From positions 48,644,346 to 48,708,345 of the forward strand of contig CM034533.1 in the NCBI GenBank assembly GCA_020002185.1: 64,000 bases of DNA. The letters run 5' to 3'. Shown here one piece after another: positions 33,022-42,253 of the stretch. The stretch's first letter is position 1; the number at the start of each line of letters is the position of its first letter. Both the position numbers and the translations under genes were made by a program. This DNA comes from Paraescarpia echinospica. Lineage: Eukaryota; Annelida; Polychaeta; Sabellida; Siboglinidae. The notes under the pieces are model-generated. The model had not been told where the DNA came from. It was given only the letters and a program-made list of their open reading frames with translations, and made no database searches.

Positions 33022-33169
33022 TGCATCGGTGGTAGTCGTAAAGAGCTTTACCTCGGCGCCCTTCTCGTCGGGGGCGCCTACGAAAAAAAGCGACGATACA
33101 TAAGGACGACCGGCAAGGCGGCGCCGGACAGTAAGGGGAGGCGCCGTCGAACGAAGCAGACGTAGTAGG
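33022..33169. repeat. Degenerate duplicate of the preceding gene's 3' end
   Basis: 33082-33166 repeats the coding sequence of 32906-32990 (AAAAAGCGACGA..ATA..CGGCAAG..GAGGCGCCGTCGAA) with many changes. It contains no long ORF, so it reads as a decayed partial tandem duplication before the capsid gene. Confidence 0.55.
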
Positions 33170-34471
33170 ATGGCGTTCGTGCATCGGCAGTCGTGCGAGG
33201 GCGTAAAGTCCGAACTGGACCTGTTCAGCGTGCCGACGACGCAGACGAGCATCGAGAGCCGCCAGTGGATCGATCACCAGCCGCTGACGGCCCTCGACGC
33301 TGGCGGCCCTATCGAGTTTCTCATTCCGGGCTCCGGAGACGACTATCTGGACCTGTCGTCCGTTAGACTGTACGTGCGCGCCAAAGTGGTGAAGGGGGAC
33401 GGTACCGCGCTCGCGAACGACAGCGTCGTGGCGCCCGTCAACAATTTCCTGCATTCGATGTTCAGTCAGGTCGACGTGACGCTGAACGGAACGCTCGTGA
33501 CGCCGTCGTCGAATACGTACCCGTTTCGGGCCTACCTCGAGAACCTGCTCAGTTACGGGCCCGACGCCAAAAAGTCGCAGCTCGAGGCCGACCTGTGGTG
33601 CAAGGACACCGCCGGCCGCATGGAGGCGACCAACAACAACAACGGCGGGTTCGCGTATCGGCACGATTTCGTAAACGCTAGCCGCGAGTTCGACATGATA
33701 GGACGCCTGCACGTCGACGTGCTCATGCAAAACCGGTGCCTGGTGAACGGCGTCGACCTGAAGATGCGACTGGTGCGAAGCAAGGACGCCTTCGCGCTCA
33801 TGGGCGACGTCGTCGATCCGGGGTTCAAGATCGTTCTGCTGGAGGCCTAACTGCAGGCGCGCAAGGTCAAGTTGAACCCGGCCGTCCAGCTCGGTCACAT
33901 CAAGGCGCTGACGCACGGGATGGCCAAGTACCCGATGCGCCGCGTCGACTGCAAGGTGTTCTCGATACCGCAGGGTACGATTTCGCACACGCACGAGAAC
34001 GTCTATCTGGGCACGCTCCCGAGGCGCGTGTTCATGTGCCTGATCGACAACGACGCCTACAACGGGGCCTACGATAAAAACCCGTTCAACGCGAAGCACA
34101 ACGACATAAACTTCTTCGCCCTCTACGTCGACGGACGCCAGGTGCCGAGCAAGCCGCTGCAGCCGGACTTCGCGCATCGGCGCTACATCCGAAGCTATAT
34201 GAACCTGTTCGCCGCGACGGGGAAGGCGTACGAGGACGAGGGGTTCGATGTGACGCGCGGCGAGTTCGGCAGCGGCTACACCATATTCGGCTTCGACCTG
34301 TCGCCCGACTGCTGCGACGGCGAACACTTCAACGTCGTGCATACGGGGAACCTGCGCGCCGAGATCCACTTCGCGCTCGCGCTCGCCGGGACGGTGAACG
34401 TCGTCGTGTACGGGGAGTTCGAGACGGTGCTCGAAGTCGACAAGAACCGGAACGTCTTGTACGACTTCTGA
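33170..34471 (+). pseudogene. Hexon-like major capsid protein with one in-frame TAA
   Basis: This is the double jelly-roll major capsid protein of the Polinton/adintovirus group. The first part (226 residues) has a SELDLFSVPTTQTSIESRQW opening, ALDAGGPIEFLIPGSGDDYL, and SVVAPVNNFLHSMFSQVDVT, followed by LNGTLVTPSSNTYPFRAYLE. A TAA at 33848-33850 stops the frame. The same frame then continues to 34471 with RKVKLNPAVQLGHIKALTHG, a VFMCLIDNDAYNGAYDKNPF segment and a FALALAGTVNVVVYGEFE end. Together 433 codons lie in one frame with no indel. The break falls between the two jelly-roll halves, so an unassisted product would lack the second half. Confidence 0.9.
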
Positions 34472-34472
34472 G

Positions 34473-34922
34473 ATGGACACGTTTCAGCTGATGCGTCGCC
34501 TGGCGATCGACGCGTACACTAAAAACATCGTCGTCGGCGTCGTGCCCAAAGACGAGCTGCCGGGGCGGCGGCTCACCGCCTACCCGACGGCGTTCGTGTG
34601 CAACACCGACGACGGCGACGAACCGGGAGAGCACTGGGTGGCCGTCTACGTGGGCGCCGACCGGCGAGGCGAGTACTTCGATTCGTACGGCCGTCCGCCG
34701 CTGCACGCCGACTTCCGCGACTTCCTGAACCGCAACTGCGACTCGTGGACGCACAACGACAAGCGACTGCAGAGCGGCGTATCTAACGTGTGCGGATAAT
34801 ATTGCGTCACCTACCTGCTCTTACGGTGCCGCGGAATGCCGCTAAGCGGCTTCCAGTGCCTGTTCGGCCCCGATAGGGTGGCCAACGACTGTCTCGTATT
34901 CGACTGGCTAAAGCCTCATTGA
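34473..34922 (+). pseudogene. Adenain-like cysteine protease with one in-frame TAA
   Basis: A maturation protease of the adenovirus/ULP1 type. His54 (GEHWVAVY), Asp70 (YFDSYG), Gln100 (RLQSG) and Cys107 (SNVCG) are all present in the first 108 residues. A TAA at 34797-34799 follows directly after the Cys-Gly. The same frame then runs on for 40 codons (YCVTYLLLRCRGMPLSGFQC and on) to TGA at 34920-34922. The position of the stop is normally a conserved residue after the catalytic CG, so this is a loss-of-function nonsense codon unless it is read through. The gene starts one base after the capsid stop. Confidence 0.88.
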
Positions 34923-35212
34923 ACGCTGCCTATTATCGCTTGTTGTTATTATTAGACAACCGAGAATCCGAACCGACTTTGTCGGACCCGCCGGTCTCGG
35001 GCTCCTCGCCGCGCTAGGCAGGCAAGACCGAAGTAGTGACGTTGTATTATTGCGCTATCGCTTGATATTACCGAAGTTAAATAAACGATGAAAACTGTAA
35101 CGAGTGTTCGCATTTTTATTCGCACGCACACATACATACATAGTCCCCTAGGTAGGGGTCCCTACCCCTAGGTAGGTCCCTACCCCTAGGGGGTAGGGAG
35201 GGAGGTCCCTCG
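34923..35212. terminator. Convergent 3' ends with opposing poly(A) signals and a repeat-rich hairpin
   Basis: AATAAA at 35080-35085 serves the rightward genes, and TTTATT at 35115-35120 (AATAAA on the minus strand) serves PolB. Between the latter and the PolB stop lies a cluster of CCTAGG, GTAGGG and CCCTAC repeats (35145-35205) able to form hairpins, ending in a G-run tract (GGGGGTAGGGAGGGAGG). Confidence 0.6.
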
Positions 35213-38200
35213 TTATACGAGTATCGGCGCCGTGGTGACGCCGTCGTCGAGCACGCGCCGTTTGGCGTAGAAGTAGCTCAACGCCGCGCGCTCCTGAACG
35301 TACGTCAGCACGGACGACTCCTTCACTTGGAAGCCGCGGTTCCGGCCGCCGCCACTCCGTTGGCGGCGCAGCACGTCGAGGAAGGCGTCCTTGTCGACGT
35401 CGTTCTGACGCTTGCTCAGCCCCTTCGTACTGTACTTGTCACCGTCGTCGCCGCCGAAACAGTAGTACGTCTTGCTACAGAGCGCGACGATTCCGCGGCC
35501 GGACCATTCCTCTTTGAAGCGACCCGGCGTTCGCTTGTCGTACCGGCGCCGACGCGCGCAACACTCGTCGGGCGCGTCCCACGCTCGGCCGGCGAGCCGG
35601 CACCGCAAGTACGCCTCCGCGTGCACGTCGCAGTGTTCCGACGGGAACCACTCGCCGCGGTGTCGAAAGTAGTGTTCGCGCTTGGCCGCCGCCACGAGCT
35701 CGTCGAGTCGGCGCCCCGCGAGGCTCAAATACGCCGAGTCCGTGTCCATCGCGCAGTACTGGAACAGGGGGACCGGAATGTAGGCGGCGATGAAGTCGTA
35801 ATAAAACTCCAGCATGCGCAGTTTGGCGTACTGATAGAAGAAGTAGCCGATCTGGACGGGCAGCGCGTACCGGACGGTTCGCTTGTTCAGCGCCACCTCG
35901 TAGAGACCGTCGGGGACGACGATGTCGAGCTGACGGTAGCGACGATTATTGATCAGCGTCGAAGCGCCGGCGGCCGTGCAGAACTTGATGTTGCGGTGCA
36001 GGTCGACGCGCGTGATCGTTTTCCCGTAGGAACTGTTGCCGAGCAGTTTAAACGTGTCGGCGATGATGGCCTTGTCGGGGTCGTCGTCGCCCGCGCGTCG
36101 CGCGGCGGAGACCGTGTCGCCGAAGCGGCGAAAGCACGCTACCGGCTTGTACTCGACGATCTGGTAGACGCGCTCGACTTCGAGGCCGTGCCGCAGATAC
36201 CACCGCAGTAGCGGCGTCGCTAGCAGAATCTTGACGCCGAAGAAGCTCCCCACGAGCTTGCGCTGAGGCCGGACGAGGAGGTCGTGCGTTTCGACGTAGC
36301 GACGCATGAACGGGCTGAGATCGTCGCGCTCGATGTAGGCGTTCTTGAAGATCGGCTGCATCTCGGTGAAGGCGTCGCGCAGCGCCGCCGGAACGGCGAT
36401 GTCGCACTCGACGAGGCCGAACAGCGTGCCGTCGAGCACGGCCTTCAGGATCGTCGGCCGCGTTACGGCGCCGCCGCCGGTCCAGCTCCGCGGCGGCGGC
36501 GGCGGCGGCGGTCTCGTCGCGCGCCACTGGCATTCCCACATCTCGACGACGGCGACGAAGCGGCGAAGGTAGGCCGTGACGGCGATCGTCTCGGCGTACA
36601 GTTGGCTCATCGGCTTACCGTTCACCGCGTTCGTCTCCCTCCCCTTGCACGGACAGCCGTGGAAGAAGCACCCTTGGAACTGGTACGCCGTCCGCGTCGC
36701 GCCACACCAGCCGTCGACCCGGTACTTGCCGACGCGCTTCTCGCGCCCGTTGAGCTGGTGACGTATGTGGGCCCCCGTCCGCGCCTCCTCCCACGTCAGC
36801 CACTCGACGGCCAGGCGGCCGTAGCGGTGTACGCGCTCCGGCCGAAAGGCGTTGTCCGCGCGCCGGCGCGTGTACCACCCCGTCGGCATCTCCTGCGTGA
36901 TCGCCCGTAGGTAGAGGCCGTTTGCGTCGAAGCCGACAATAGAGCGGCAGAGGCGCGCCGACTCGCCGTACTCCTCGCGCCGAAGGGCGGTCACGCCGGC
37001 CTCGTGATAGCGCGCGAAAATGATCGAGGGGCCGCCGACGATCTGCGACTGTAGGAGCCGGTGCAGGTCCTTGTTCGGCTCGTTGAAGAGCGTGAAGTGG
37101 AGCGACGACGGCAGATCGTTAAACAGATACAGCAGCGTCAGGCCCGGCACGCTGATGGCGTCCTTGAACATGTCGATGCGGCGCTGCCGATAGAAGGCGA
37201 ACTGCTTGTCGACGGCCTCCAGGAACGGCGCCACGTCCCTATTGTTATACCACACGAGATAGTCCCGCAGCGTCGTCATCCCCTCGTCGCGCCATACCCG
37301 CGCGCAACCCTCGTATTCGGCGGCGGAGATGCCTTCGCGCTTCAGGCGGCTGTAGAAGGCCTCGCGAGGCGGCAGCCGGATCTCGGCCAGTTTACGCGGG
37401 TCGTCGAGGTACTCGTAGGGGAAGTGCCCCTTCGTCGCCTCGCAGCCGTAGGCCTTCAGAAACCGGGCGTAGCTGACGCCGGGGGCCAGGTAGTTGGTGA
37501 TGTCCAGGAACTTGAGCGTCGCCGTCGCCAGGCACATGAAGTTGTTCTGACGCTTGATCGTCAACGCCGACGAGATGCTCTGCGCCTCGTCGGTCATGAA
37601 CAGGGGCGTCAGATATTTCTTAACGACGTTCAAGTCGTACTTCCCCGAATTGAAGCCGAGGACGGGGAGGCGGCGCAGGTGCTGCCACAGACGGTCGCCG
37701 AGCACCGTGTACTGGCTGTTATCGCGCGCCGCCTCCGCCACCGTCGCGTGCGCCCGCCATTCGGCGTCGAGCGCGTCGATCGCCTCGAAGGTCGCGTCGA
37801 ACGACGGCCGCAGAGCCGCGCACGCCGCCTCGCTCATGGCCTCCAGGGCGTCGATCAGGCGCTTCGCGAGGTCGCCCGAATCGCCGGACGTCACGAAGCA
37901 GCGCGCCGTCTCGTGCCCTGGGACGTTCGAGGCGACGCTCACGCTGAGTAGTTCGTGTCGCGCGATCCACCGGCACTTGGCGCTGTCCGCCGGCAGATCG
38001 TGATCGTCGAAGTAGCACTCAAAATCGTACGTCGCCCTGTACGGATAGTAGCGCAGGCGTTCGTCCACGTAGACGCCCTCGTCCTCCAGCTGCTGAAACA
38101 CGGACGGCGTCGGATGGTAGACGCCGCCGGGAAAGACGTGGCGAACGCCGCCCTCGCACGTCGCCTCGTGACGCCGCAGCCGATTGGCGGTGCGCCACAG

Positions 38201-39319
38201 CGCAGCGCCGCACTTGCCGCACCGATACGAACGACAGAACAGCGACACGTCGGCTATGAAGGAATAGTGCGTTTCGAACAGATTGACCCTCATGGTGGTC
38301 GGGTAGCGATGGAGGGCGCGGCGGACCACTTCGGCGGTGGCGTCCTCCGCCGACAGCCGATACACGGTCACATTCGTTTCGAAGGCCGCCTCCACCCGGC
38401 CGAGTTCGTTCAGCGGGACGCCGGCGAACGCGCAGTAGGGTTGGTCGCCGTAGTCGGCGTAGAGCCTTAAGGCGGCGGCCGTCAAATCGTCAGCGCGAAA
38501 GTCGGCGCCCCGATGCAGCGCCAGACAGCGGAAGAGGCACAGGTTGTCGGCGTACGGATGTCCGTAGCGATCGTTCACTAGGCTGACGAGCCCCGCGTTG
38601 CGGCGCAGATAGGCGGGGAGGGGCTGCTGACGGGCGCACCCGATAGGATGGTGGATGATGGCGTTGAGGAAGTATGTAACGTTCGTTACCAACTCGGCGA
38701 TCCACCCCGAGTCGGGGCGCTGCGCGATCACGTACTGCAGAACGTCGGGCTGTCGGGTGGCGTTGAGGAAGCGTTCGAATGACGCGGCGTCGGAAACGAG
38801 GACGGGCGACTCGAGATAGCGGCCGCAACAGTTACACGAAGAATGGTAGTAACGTAGTCGGCCCGTCTCCCTGTGCCGCAGAATAAACCCGTACGATAAG
38901 TTTATTTTAAACACCCGAGTCTGCGCCTCGAACATCAGTCGTAGTTGGGCTTCGTGCGCGGCCGTATCCCCGTGGCCGGACAAATGGAAATTATACCTAG
39001 ATTGAACGGGTCCGCGCGCCACAGACGTACGGATGCTCGCCCAGTAGTCGCGCACGACGCTCTGTAGGTCGTCGTCGACGACGTCGTCATCGCGACATAA
39101 ATGGCTATCGGCGTGACCGTCGAACGGTCGATTGCATTTTGGACACACCTCAGCGGCGTCGCCGCAAATTCGCAGATGCCGCAACATATTGGCGCGCAGC
39201 GCGAACGATCGATCGCATTTCGGGCATACTACGTATTCATCGCTGCCGAATGTTTTTAGATGCTTCGACAAATGACAAAGACGGACGAACGATCGATCGC
39301 ATTTCGGACACACGTGCAT
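35213..39319 (-). CDS. Protein-primed family B DNA polymerase (PolB) with N-terminal zinc fingers
   Basis: 1,368 residues from the ATG at 39319; an upstream GTG at 39370 is less likely and would overlap the promoter. The N-terminus carries three C2H2-type fingers (VCPKCDRSF, VVCPKCDRSF and VCPKCNRPF). A region near 38530 has DNLCLFRCLA and near 38260 ETHYSFI, resembling an OTU-type protease Cys/His pair (inference). A Cys4-like cluster (YRCGKCG) follows. The exonuclease motifs are DFECYF, FNSGKYDLN and YNNRDVAPFLE. The polymerase motifs are A (GFDANGLYL), B (KLLGNSSYGKT) and C (MDTDSAYL). All catalytic Asp residues are present and no stop or frameshift interrupts the frame. It replicates the element by protein priming. 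Confidence 0.93.
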   Translation of the reverse strand: MHVCPKCDRSFVRLCHLSKHLKTFGSDEYVVCPKCDRSFALRANMLRHLRICGDAAEVCPKCNRPFDGHADSHLCRDDDVVDDDLQSVVRDYWASIRTSVARGPVQSRYNFHLSGHGDTAAHEAQLRLMFEAQTRVFKINLSYGFILRHRETGRLRYYHSSCNCCGRYLESPVLVSDAASFERFLNATRQPDVLQYVIAQRPDSGWIAELVTNVTYFLNAIIHHPIGCARQQPLPAYLRRNAGLVSLVNDRYGHPYADNLCLFRCLALHRGADFRADDLTAAALRLYADYGDQPYCAFAGVPLNELGRVEAAFETNVTVYRLSAEDATAEVVRRALHRYPTTMRVNLFETHYSFIADVSLFCRSYRCGKCGAALWRTANRLRRHEATCEGGVRHVFPGGVYHPTPSVFQQLEDEGVYVDERLRYYPYRATYDFECYFDDHDLPADSAKCRWIARHELLSVSVASNVPGHETARCFVTSGDSGDLAKRLIDALEAMSEAACAALRPSFDATFEAIDALDAEWRAHATVAEAARDNSQYTVLGDRLWQHLRRLPVLGFNSGKYDLNVVKKYLTPLFMTDEAQSISSALTIKRQNNFMCLATATLKFLDITNYLAPGVSYARFLKAYGCEATKGHFPYEYLDDPRKLAEIRLPPREAFYSRLKREGISAAEYEGCARVWRDEGMTTLRDYLVWYNNRDVAPFLEAVDKQFAFYRQRRIDMFKDAISVPGLTLLYLFNDLPSSLHFTLFNEPNKDLHRLLQSQIVGGPSIIFARYHEAGVTALRREEYGESARLCRSIVGFDANGLYLRAITQEMPTGWYTRRRADNAFRPERVHRYGRLAVEWLTWEEARTGAHIRHQLNGREKRVGKYRVDGWCGATRTAYQFQGCFFHGCPCKGRETNAVNGKPMSQLYAETIAVTAYLRRFVAVVEMWECQWRATRPPPPPPPRSWTGGGAVTRPTILKAVLDGTLFGLVECDIAVPAALRDAFTEMQPIFKNAYIERDDLSPFMRRYVETHDLLVRPQRKLVGSFFGVKILLATPLLRWYLRHGLEVERVYQIVEYKPVACFRRFGDTVSAARRAGDDDPDKAIIADTFKLLGNSSYGKTITRVDLHRNIKFCTAAGASTLINNRRYRQLDIVVPDGLYEVALNKRTVRYALPVQIGYFFYQYAKLRMLEFYYDFIAAYIPVPLFQYCAMDTDSAYLSLAGRRLDELVAAAKREHYFRHRGEWFPSEHCDVHAEAYLRCRLAGRAWDAPDECCARRRRYDKRTPGRFKEEWSGRGIVALCSKTYYCFGGDDGDKYSTKGLSKRQNDVDKDAFLDVLRRQRSGGGRNRGFQVKESSVLTYVQERAALSYFYAKRRVLDDGVTTAPILV

Positions 39320-39367
39320 CGTCGGTCTAGGCGGCGCGCTATTAACTACGACGAGGCGCGTCGACGC

Positions 39368-39377
39368 CACTTATATG
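39368..39377 (-). promoter_or_regulatory. TATA-like element before PolB
   Basis: On the minus strand CCATATAAG lies about 50 bp before the ATG at 39319, a normal core-promoter position, and supports choosing that ATG over the upstream GTG. Confidence 0.45.
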
Positions 39378-39850
39378 GCCGCCCTAACGCCCGCTAGGGG
39401 CTTTCTAAACGACGGCGGCGGCGGTTTTCTCCTGGTACAGTAATGTGACAATTGTTCTCCGTCAGGTGGCGGCACTGCTGCCCCCGTCGTCCGTGGACCG
39501 CCGAGGTGGCGACAGGGGAGCAACGTTTTTGTGGTGGCCGACAGGTGGCAGCGCTGCCCCCGTCGAGGGATAGTTTTACGTTTTGCAGTTCGCCTGTCCT
39601 GTCAGCGTCGCCCGGCGGCAAAGTTTTTGTTTACGTTTTGTAGTAGAAATTTCGGCTGTCAGCTGCTCCCGGTTCGCCTGTCAGCGGCGCCCTGATACGG
39701 CGGCAAATTTTTTGTTTACGTTTTGTAGTAGAAATTTCGGCTGTCAGCTGCTCCCGGAGTGTTTTTTTTTTGTGCGCAGCAGTTGGACAGGCATTGAATG
39801 TCAGCGACGTGCGTGTTTTTTTTTTGGATGGCAACAACAGGAGGCGGGAA
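39378..39850. promoter_or_regulatory. PolB upstream region with direct repeats
   Basis: No gene is seen. CAGGTGGCGGCACTGC and CAGGTGGCAGCGCTGC, each followed by CCCCGTCG, lie at about 39465 and 39542. A 49 bp block (TTTTTGTTTACGTTTTGTAG and on) is repeated at about 39623-39672 and 39709-39757. Confidence 0.5.
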
Positions 39851-40252
39851 TTGATTTTGTTTTCATACGTTTTATTAAGCAGTCTCGTACTACTACATCA
39901 TCACCACAGTAAGGCTTTATGCCACGGTAAACAGTAAAGAGGCTTTATGCCACAGCAGAATAAATAATAAGGCTTTGCGCCTCCAACAACGGCCTATAGC
40001 AAAATGAAAATGTTCATCGCTACTAAGTGTTCGGCGGGGGCTTATGCCACAGCGGAGTAAATAATAATGCTTTAGGGGCGCAACAGCGGACTATAGGCCG
40101 CCCGATTAAGTTCACCGGCTTTACTATTCAATTTCCTATTAATGTTCATCGGCGTACCTACTAGTAATTATAAGGCTTTATGCCATAGCGAAATGCAATG
40201 TTCAATTACTAAATGTTCATAGGCAAAAATTAAGCGTTAGGCGGAGAATACA
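39851..40252. repeat. Repeated GGCTTTATGCCAC motif region
   Basis: GGCTTTATGCCAC or close variants occur at about 39913, 39940, 40037 and 40174, interspersed with AATGTTCAT and AATAAATAATAA. It is the 3' flank of the accessory gene ending at 40253. No ORF is supported. Confidence 0.5.
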
Positions 40253-40963
40253 TCAGACGTCGAGGCATGCCCTTTTCAACAGGTAATACTGCACGGCGAC
40301 CTCCAACAGAGCACGGTCGAACGGCGCCGTCCAATCCGTCCCCATGAGCCAGTCGGCCACCTGGCGCATGAGGGCGCCCTCCGAAGCGCGATCGCCGCGC
40401 ACGCAACGCTCCTCCAGTACCGAGAGTATACGAATAGCGGGGAGCAACAACGTCTGCTGTAGAAAGCTGTCGAGTGATGTTGAAAAAAAGCACACATTCA
40501 GGGCCGCCACGTTTTCGTACAGAATGTTGTACCGCCGGCTCGGCTTCCTTCCCCTGTAGCCGCACATGTGAACGAAGGGGCACCCCTCCTCAGGGGGGCA
40601 CTCACCACATTCTTGGCGCGCGGTGTCCATCACGCGCTCGCCGATTAGCTCGGCAAACGTGGCCATCATACAGCGCTGACGGCCGGCGTACGAGTGCAGA
40701 ACGCTCCACTCCGAATCGCCCTGAAGTGTGCCCACGATCACAGGGCGTTTGTTGCGGGCCCACAGTATGAAGTCCTCCGACGAAACTGACAGCACGGCCA
40801 GAGGCAGTGGCGACGATGGCACGGCTGCTGCGGCGTCCGCTGTCGCCGCCGGGGTTAATGGCACAGCTGCTGCTGCTTCGTCTGGCGCCACCACCACCAC
40901 CACTGGGGTTAATGCAACGTACGTGGGCGTCCCGGCGTCGCTCACCAGGTCGTGCACTGGCAT
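40253..40963 (-). CDS. Accessory protein of unknown function with Cys cluster
   Basis: The open frame extends to 41131 but without an ATG there; the first ATG is at 40963, giving 236 residues. An upstream exon is an alternative, since TTCTGTAG acceptor-like sequences lie at about 41150-41200 on this strand. The upstream open part is acidic (EEEEEG). The N-terminal part after the ATG is Ala/Pro/Val-rich and low in complexity. The C-terminal part looks globular, with ECGECPPEEGCPFVHMCGYR (a possible zinc site) and SLDSFLQQTLLLPAIRILSV. I do not recognise the family. Confidence 0.6.
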   Translation of the reverse strand: MPVHDLVSDAGTPTYVALTPVVVVVAPDEAAAAVPLTPAATADAAAAVPSSPLPLAVLSVSSEDFILWARNKRPVIVGTLQGDSEWSVLHSYAGRQRCMMATFAELIGERVMDTARQECGECPPEEGCPFVHMCGYRGRKPSRRYNILYENVAALNVCFFSTSLDSFLQQTLLLPAIRILSVLEERCVRGDRASEGALMRQVADWLMGTDWTAPFDRALLEVAVQYYLLKRACLDV

Positions 40964-41217
40964 GGGTTGCGTGTCTTCCGCCTCAGGCCAGTACGATATC
41001 CCTTCTTCTTCTTCTTCTCTCGCCAGCGGTGGATGGACGTTGGAGCCGGCGAGGCGTGGCGTCGTTTCCTTCTTAGCGCACTTCTCGGCAGGGGGTGCGC
41101 ACTCGTCAGCAGCGTCGATAAGTCCGCGCAACGCAGCAGCAATTACAGCGTCCTACAGAACAATAACCAAAGCAGCAATTACAACGGTCTACAGAACACT
41201 AGCCAAACGTTAGTCAT

Positions 41218-41874
41218 TCAAACGTACACGCCGGCCTCGTTCGCCTTCTTCGTCACGACCCGCGCCTCACGGACCGTATACGTGTCCAGTATGCCACCCC
41301 ACACGACCTTGTGCACGGTCAGCTCCAAGACTGTGCCAACCAGGCTCGCCACAAAGCTACTGCGCAACTGGTCGGGCAACAGGCCTGACACATGATCGGC
41401 ATTGTAATCGCCTATCGCCGAAATAGCTTCGTCGAACAGGGTGATCCAAATGCCGGCCTCAGTGTCGGCGTCCTTTTCGTCTTCCACCAAAACGCGCACC
41501 GAAAAATACGTCTTCGCCTTTGCCTGTACACCGTGTACAGCGCACACCCGGCCACCGCTTTCTAGACCTCTCACTTTGCGCTTGCAAACGCCACAGCCGA
41601 TGTACGTGCATTTGCTTTTCCAAGCCACGCCAACGACTGTTACGGGCGTAACAATCTTATACGTGCCATCGCACGCCAGCACGAACTCTTTCAACGATAC
41701 CTCGGACGCACTCACCGCGGCCTCGAAAGTAGGCGCCACGTCGGCCGTCGGAAGCGCCTTCGCGCTGGCCTCCGACGCCGGCTTCGTTTTGCCACCAGAC
41801 GCCACCGTTGGCACCTCCCTCAGCTTGCTGCCCCTCTTTGGCGGCGCCTCTCCGTGCGCGACAGGCGGCGACAT
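41218..41874 (-). CDS. RPA-like single-strand DNA-binding protein (Rep_fac-A_C type)
   Basis: 218 residues from the ATG at 41874. After a basic, low-complexity N-terminus, the C-terminal 150 residues resemble the zinc-containing OB fold of RPA70 (DBD-C). They show CTYIGCGVCKRKV, then RVCAVHG (a C-x2-C and C-x2-H zinc site), YFSVRVLVEDEKDADTEAGI, WITLFDEAISAIGDYNADHV and a final TVREARVV strand. In eukaryotes this domain binds single-stranded DNA. Beside PolB it would coat displaced strands during protein-primed replication. The similarity is judged by eye from motif spacing. Confidence 0.65.
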   Translation of the reverse strand: MSPPVAHGEAPPKRGSKLREVPTVASGGKTKPASEASAKALPTADVAPTFEAAVSASEVSLKEFVLACDGTYKIVTPVTVVGVAWKSKCTYIGCGVCKRKVRGLESGGRVCAVHGVQAKAKTYFSVRVLVEDEKDADTEAGIWITLFDEAISAIGDYNADHVSGLLPDQLRSSFVASLVGTVLELTVHKVVWGGILDTYTVREARVVTKKANEAGVYV

Positions 41875-42253
41875 GATCAACAACGCTCTGCAACACACAA
41901 AGTTACTGCAACGGTAGCAACACGACAGCGACGATACTTAGACGTTCTCCGCCCAGTCCCCTATATAAGCGCTTTGCACGCGGCCCCCGTGAGCGAGCGC
42001 ACGCGAGCCGCAAAGCAGCCGACTCTTACAAGGTTACTAAAACTGAAAAAAATCTCTCGGTCAGCCTAGTGCACTAACAGAACGCCACTTTTATTTCCTA
42101 ATATAAAGTTACCATAAGATTCTCTAGTCCCCACTGACTATTATAGGCCGCTTAGTTTGCTCACATTTCACCTTTAACGGTCGTTTTAAAGACTTACAAA
42201 CAGTTACATAAGCGCTTTATATAAACAGTGACGTCAGCCCCTTATGTAAGGCT
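41875..42253. promoter_or_regulatory. Divergent promoter region between accessory genes
   Basis: CTATATAAG at 41961-41969 fits the leftward RPA-like gene (ATG 41874). TTTATATAAAC at 42217-42227 lies 27 bp before the rightward ATG at 42254. Both TATA boxes adjoin AGCGCTTT. No other feature is seen. Confidence 0.45.

Noticed and set aside
32792..34480. 562-codon minus-strand ORF opposite the capsid genes
   Set aside because: GC-rich antisense shadow; it also crosses non-coding sequence between genes.
30618..34799. Alternative genetic code with TAA/TAG as Gln
   Set aside because: Other genes in the same element end properly at TAA and TAG, six TAGs follow one gene, and the host genes use the standard code.
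35327..37951. Large plus-strand ORFs (294, 208 and 296 codons) opposite PolB
   Set aside because: They are antisense shadows of the GC-rich PolB gene with no motifs of their own.
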